A stretch of DNA of 64,000 nt from Roseococcus sp. (GTDB taxonomy: Bacteria > Pseudomonadota > Alphaproteobacteria > Acetobacterales > Acetobacteraceae), in contig JAOAIK010000030.1 of the NCBI GenBank assembly GCA_026414745.1, forward strand, positions 62,001 to 126,000, in the 5' to 3' direction. Positions within the stretch are counted from its first letter, which is position 1, and every line of letters begins with the position of its first letter. A program made the translations under genes and the position numbers. This document shows, one piece after another, positions 60,209 through 64,000 of this stretch. The notes below the pieces were generated by a model that saw nothing but the letters and a program-made list of their open reading frames with translations, searched no databases and had not been told where the DNA came from.

Positions 60209-60279
60209 GGCGCGCTTCTACCAGGGGCGGGGGGCGCTGTCCCTCACCCCCTGGGGCCGCGCGGCGGGCGTTTCGCTGC

Positions 60280-61202
60280 TCAGGCCTCGCCCTGGGCGAT
60301 GCGGGCGCGCCAGTCCTCCAGCGCCTCGTCCAGCGTGCGCGCGAAGGGAATGGCGGGGGCCCAGCCGAGCAGGGCGCGGGCGCGGCCCGCATCGCCCGCC
60401 ACCCGCGCCACATCGGTGGGGCGCAGCCGGGCGGGCTCCACGGCCACCTCCGGGCGGCGGCGCGCGCGGGCGAGCAGCGCCTCCAGCACATCGCCGATGC
60501 GCCGCGGCGCGCCGGCGGCGATGTTGAGCGCGAGCCCGGGCGGCCAGTCGGCCTCCAGCGCCAGGGCGATGGCGCGGGCCGCATCGCGCACGTCGAGGAA
60601 ATCCCGCCAGCGGTCGAGCGCGCCCACGCGCAGCAGCGGCGGATCGAGCCCCGCCTCGATGCGCGCGATCTGGCGGCAGAAGTCCGCCACCACGAAGCCC
60701 GGGGACTGGCCGGGGCCGGCCAGGTTGAAGAAGCGCAGGCGCAGGCAGGCGAGGCCACGCAGCGCCATCTCGCCGAGCGCGAGATCGGCCGCCGCCTTCG
60801 AGGCCGCATAGGGGTTGGCGGGGGCGAGCGGCGCGCCCTCCTCCAGCGCCGCGCCGGCCTGGAAGGAGAGCCCATAGACCTCGGCCGAGGAGGCGAAGAG
60901 GAAGCGCGCCCCCGGCGCCGCGCGCCGCACGGCCTCCGCGAGCGCCAGCGTGCCGAGCAGGTTGGCCCGCCAGCACGCGAGCGGATCGGCGAAGGAGGCG
61001 GCGACCGAGGCCCGGGCGGCGAGATGCACCACCGCCTCGGGCCGCGCGGCGGCGAGCAGCGGAGCAAGGCAGCCCTCCTCCTCCAGCGCGTAGTGGGGCA
61101 GGGGCCCGGGCGCGCGCGGCGGGACGGTGAGCGCATGGGCTGCGAGCGCCGCCTGGGCGTGCCGCCCGAGGAAGCCGTCCCCGCCGGTGAGCAGCACGCG
61201 CA

Positions 61203-61203
<1 letters not shown>
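60280..61203 (-). CDS. NAD-dependent sugar epimerase/dehydratase, probably GDP-4-keto-6-deoxy-D-mannose reductase
   Basis: A 307-residue extended short-chain dehydrogenase. N-terminal nucleotide motif GGDGFLGRHAQA, VVHLAARASV, the catalytic SSAEVYG and the Tyr-x3-Lys pair in NPYAASKAAAD. It overlaps gmd by one base (TGATG), and the Gmd product is GDP-4-keto-6-deoxymannose, so reduction to GDP-rhamnose (Rmd) is the best guess. Fucose synthase (WcaG) normally looks different and is longer. The N-terminus after the nucleotide motif is unusually short (HALTVPPRAPGPLP). Confidence 0.78.
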
Positions 61204-63078
<1,875 letters not shown>

Positions 63079-63082
<4 letters not shown>

Positions 63083-63813
63083 CGCGCGTGCTCGGCGTGC
63101 TGGGGGGGATGGGGCCGCTCGCCTCGGCGGAGTTCATGCGCCAGCTCACGCTGCGCACCCCGGCCACGCGCGACCAGGAGCACATCCCCGCCGTGCTGTG
63201 GTCCGACCCGCGGGTGCCCGACCGCACGGCGGCGCGCCTCGCGGGCGGCGAGGACCCGCTGCCCTGGCTGCTGCGCGGCCTCGCGGGGCTGGAGGGGGCG
63301 GGCTGCGGCGCCGTGGCCATCCCCTGCAACACCGCCCATCTCTGGTTCGAGGCGATGCAGGCGGCCACCCCCATGCGCCTGCTGCACATCGTGGACGGGG
63401 CGCGCGCGGCCCTGGCCGCGCAGGGCATTTCGGAGGGGCCCGTGGGGCTGATGGGCACGGCGGCGACGCTGGCGAGCGGCCTCTACCAGGAACGGCTGGG
63501 CTACCCCTGCCTGCTGCCCGAGGCCGTGGAGATGGAGCGGCTGGTCACCCCGGCCATCGCGCTGGTCAAGGCGAACCGGCTGGCCGAAGCGCACGCGCCG
63601 CTGGCCGCGGTGGCGCGCGCGCTCATGGGCCGCGGCGCGCGGGCGGTGGTGCTGGCCTGCACGGAAATCCCGCTCGGCATGGCCGCGGGCCCGGCGCCGT
63701 CCTTTCCGGTGGTGGACACGCTGGCCGCACTGGCCGATGCCGCCATCGCCTGGGCGCGCGAAGAGGCCGACGGCGCCCGGGGCGCGCCCGCCGCGGTCGG
63801 CCTTCCGGCATGA
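63079..63813 (+). CDS. Aspartate/glutamate racemase-family protein
   Basis: A 244-residue cofactor-independent racemase or isomerase. The two catalytic cysteines of the family are present: VAIPCNTAHLWFEAM (about residue 81) and VLACTEIPLGM (about 194), with GVLGGMGPLASAEF at the N-terminus and GLMGTAATLASGLYQ as the substrate loop. Similar to YgeA-type broad amino-acid racemases. Start overlaps the TauE-like gene by four bases, so the permease may carry its substrate or product. Confidence 0.88.
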
Positions 63814-63819
63814 GCCGTG

Positions 63820-64000
63820 ATGACCGCTGAGGCGGTGCCGGTTGCGCAAGGCCAGGTCCGATGGGCAAAGGATGCCATGGTCACGTTGTCCACCATCCGA
63901 TTCTGCGACGTTCCCTTCCAGGTGGCGGATGATCCCGCCCGGCCGCCGCTCTTCGTCTTCGGCGTGCGCAAATCCGGCAGTTCGATCATGAACATGATGG
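63820..64000 (+). CDS. Probable sulfotransferase-family protein (N-terminus only)
   Basis: The first 60 residues of a gene that runs off the window. Near the end, LFVFGVRKSGSSIMNMM matches the 5'-phosphosulfate-binding loop (RKSGSS) of PAPS-dependent sulfotransferases, directly after a strand. The start could be the ATG at 63820 or the in-frame GTG just before it. Base use is less G+C-rich than in the preceding gene. A role in sulfating surface polysaccharide would fit the neighbouring gmd region but is only inference from 60 residues. Confidence 0.55.
   Translation, partial: MTAEAVPVAQGQVRWAKDAMVTLSTIRFCDVPFQVADDPARPPLFVFGVRKSGSSIMNMM

Noticed and set aside
60221-60254. Terminator between the reductase gene and hldE
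   Set aside because: CCAGGGG and CCCCTGG can pair, but the loop is 20 bases long with no T-run, and G/C tracts like this are common here by chance.

Overview
The window is very G+C-rich DNA packed with genes, with almost no non-coding sequence. It looks like chromosome from an alphaproteobacterium, most likely of the Acetobacteraceae (Roseomonas-like). The clues are a hisZ-purA pair, divergent tyrS/anmK, several periplasmic Bug/TctC receptors with no matching permease genes, two complete branched-chain amino acid type (Liv) ABC importers, and MidA-like and PgeF genes downstream of lgt. The family assignment is inference; no rRNA, tRNA or marker phylogeny is available here. No tRNA, rRNA, insertion sequence, prophage or CRISPR array was seen.

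Layout. 1-9.1 kb is housekeeping: trpE (cut by the window edge), a PpiD-type foldase, tpiA, serC, a small lipoprotein, hisZ and purA. A gene of visibly lower G+C with a possible nuclease-like core (8126-9055) and a small coiled-coil gene follow. 9.4-10.4 kb is a Bug receptor. The convergent gap after it (10.37-10.62 kb) holds six perfect inverted repeats in a row.

10.6-29.4 kb is the most interesting part. A minus-strand run of eleven genes reads enamidase, AA_synth-family protein, xdhA, xdhB, livG, livF, three tandem paralogous solute-binding proteins, livH, livM. Divergent from it are four overlapping plus-strand genes: a FAD subunit, a fused [2Fe-2S]/molybdenum hydroxylase, a 6-hydroxynicotinate reductase-type protein and a UPF0280 protein. 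Together they look like uptake, hydroxylation, reductive dearomatisation and ring opening of nicotinate or a related N-heterocycle.

29.4-33.8 kb: a secreted low-complexity Asp/Pro/Gly repeat protein, a PepSY protein with an OmpR/PhoP-type two-component system, and a CelD-like acetyltransferase. 33.8-43.1 kb: a glycosyltransferase, then a second seven-gene minus-strand operon of two N-acyl-D-amino-acid deacylase paralogues and a complete Liv transporter. 43.2-46.9 kb: tyrS, anmK, an NTF2-like protein and an ADP-ribosylglycohydrolase. 47-52.2 kb: three more Bug receptors, a GlcG/HbpS-like protein and an Atz/Trz-type amidohydrolase.

52.2-62.2 kb is a long minus-strand envelope and metabolism run (gmd, GDP-4-keto-6-deoxymannose reductase, hldE, mepA, lgt, midA-like, pgeF, a tiny membrane peptide, a lipoprotein, prs, GST, phosphatase), much of it with overlapping stop and start codons. 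The window ends with a TauE/SafE permease, an Asp/Glu racemase family protein and the start of a probable sulfotransferase. No gap longer than 300 bases was found.
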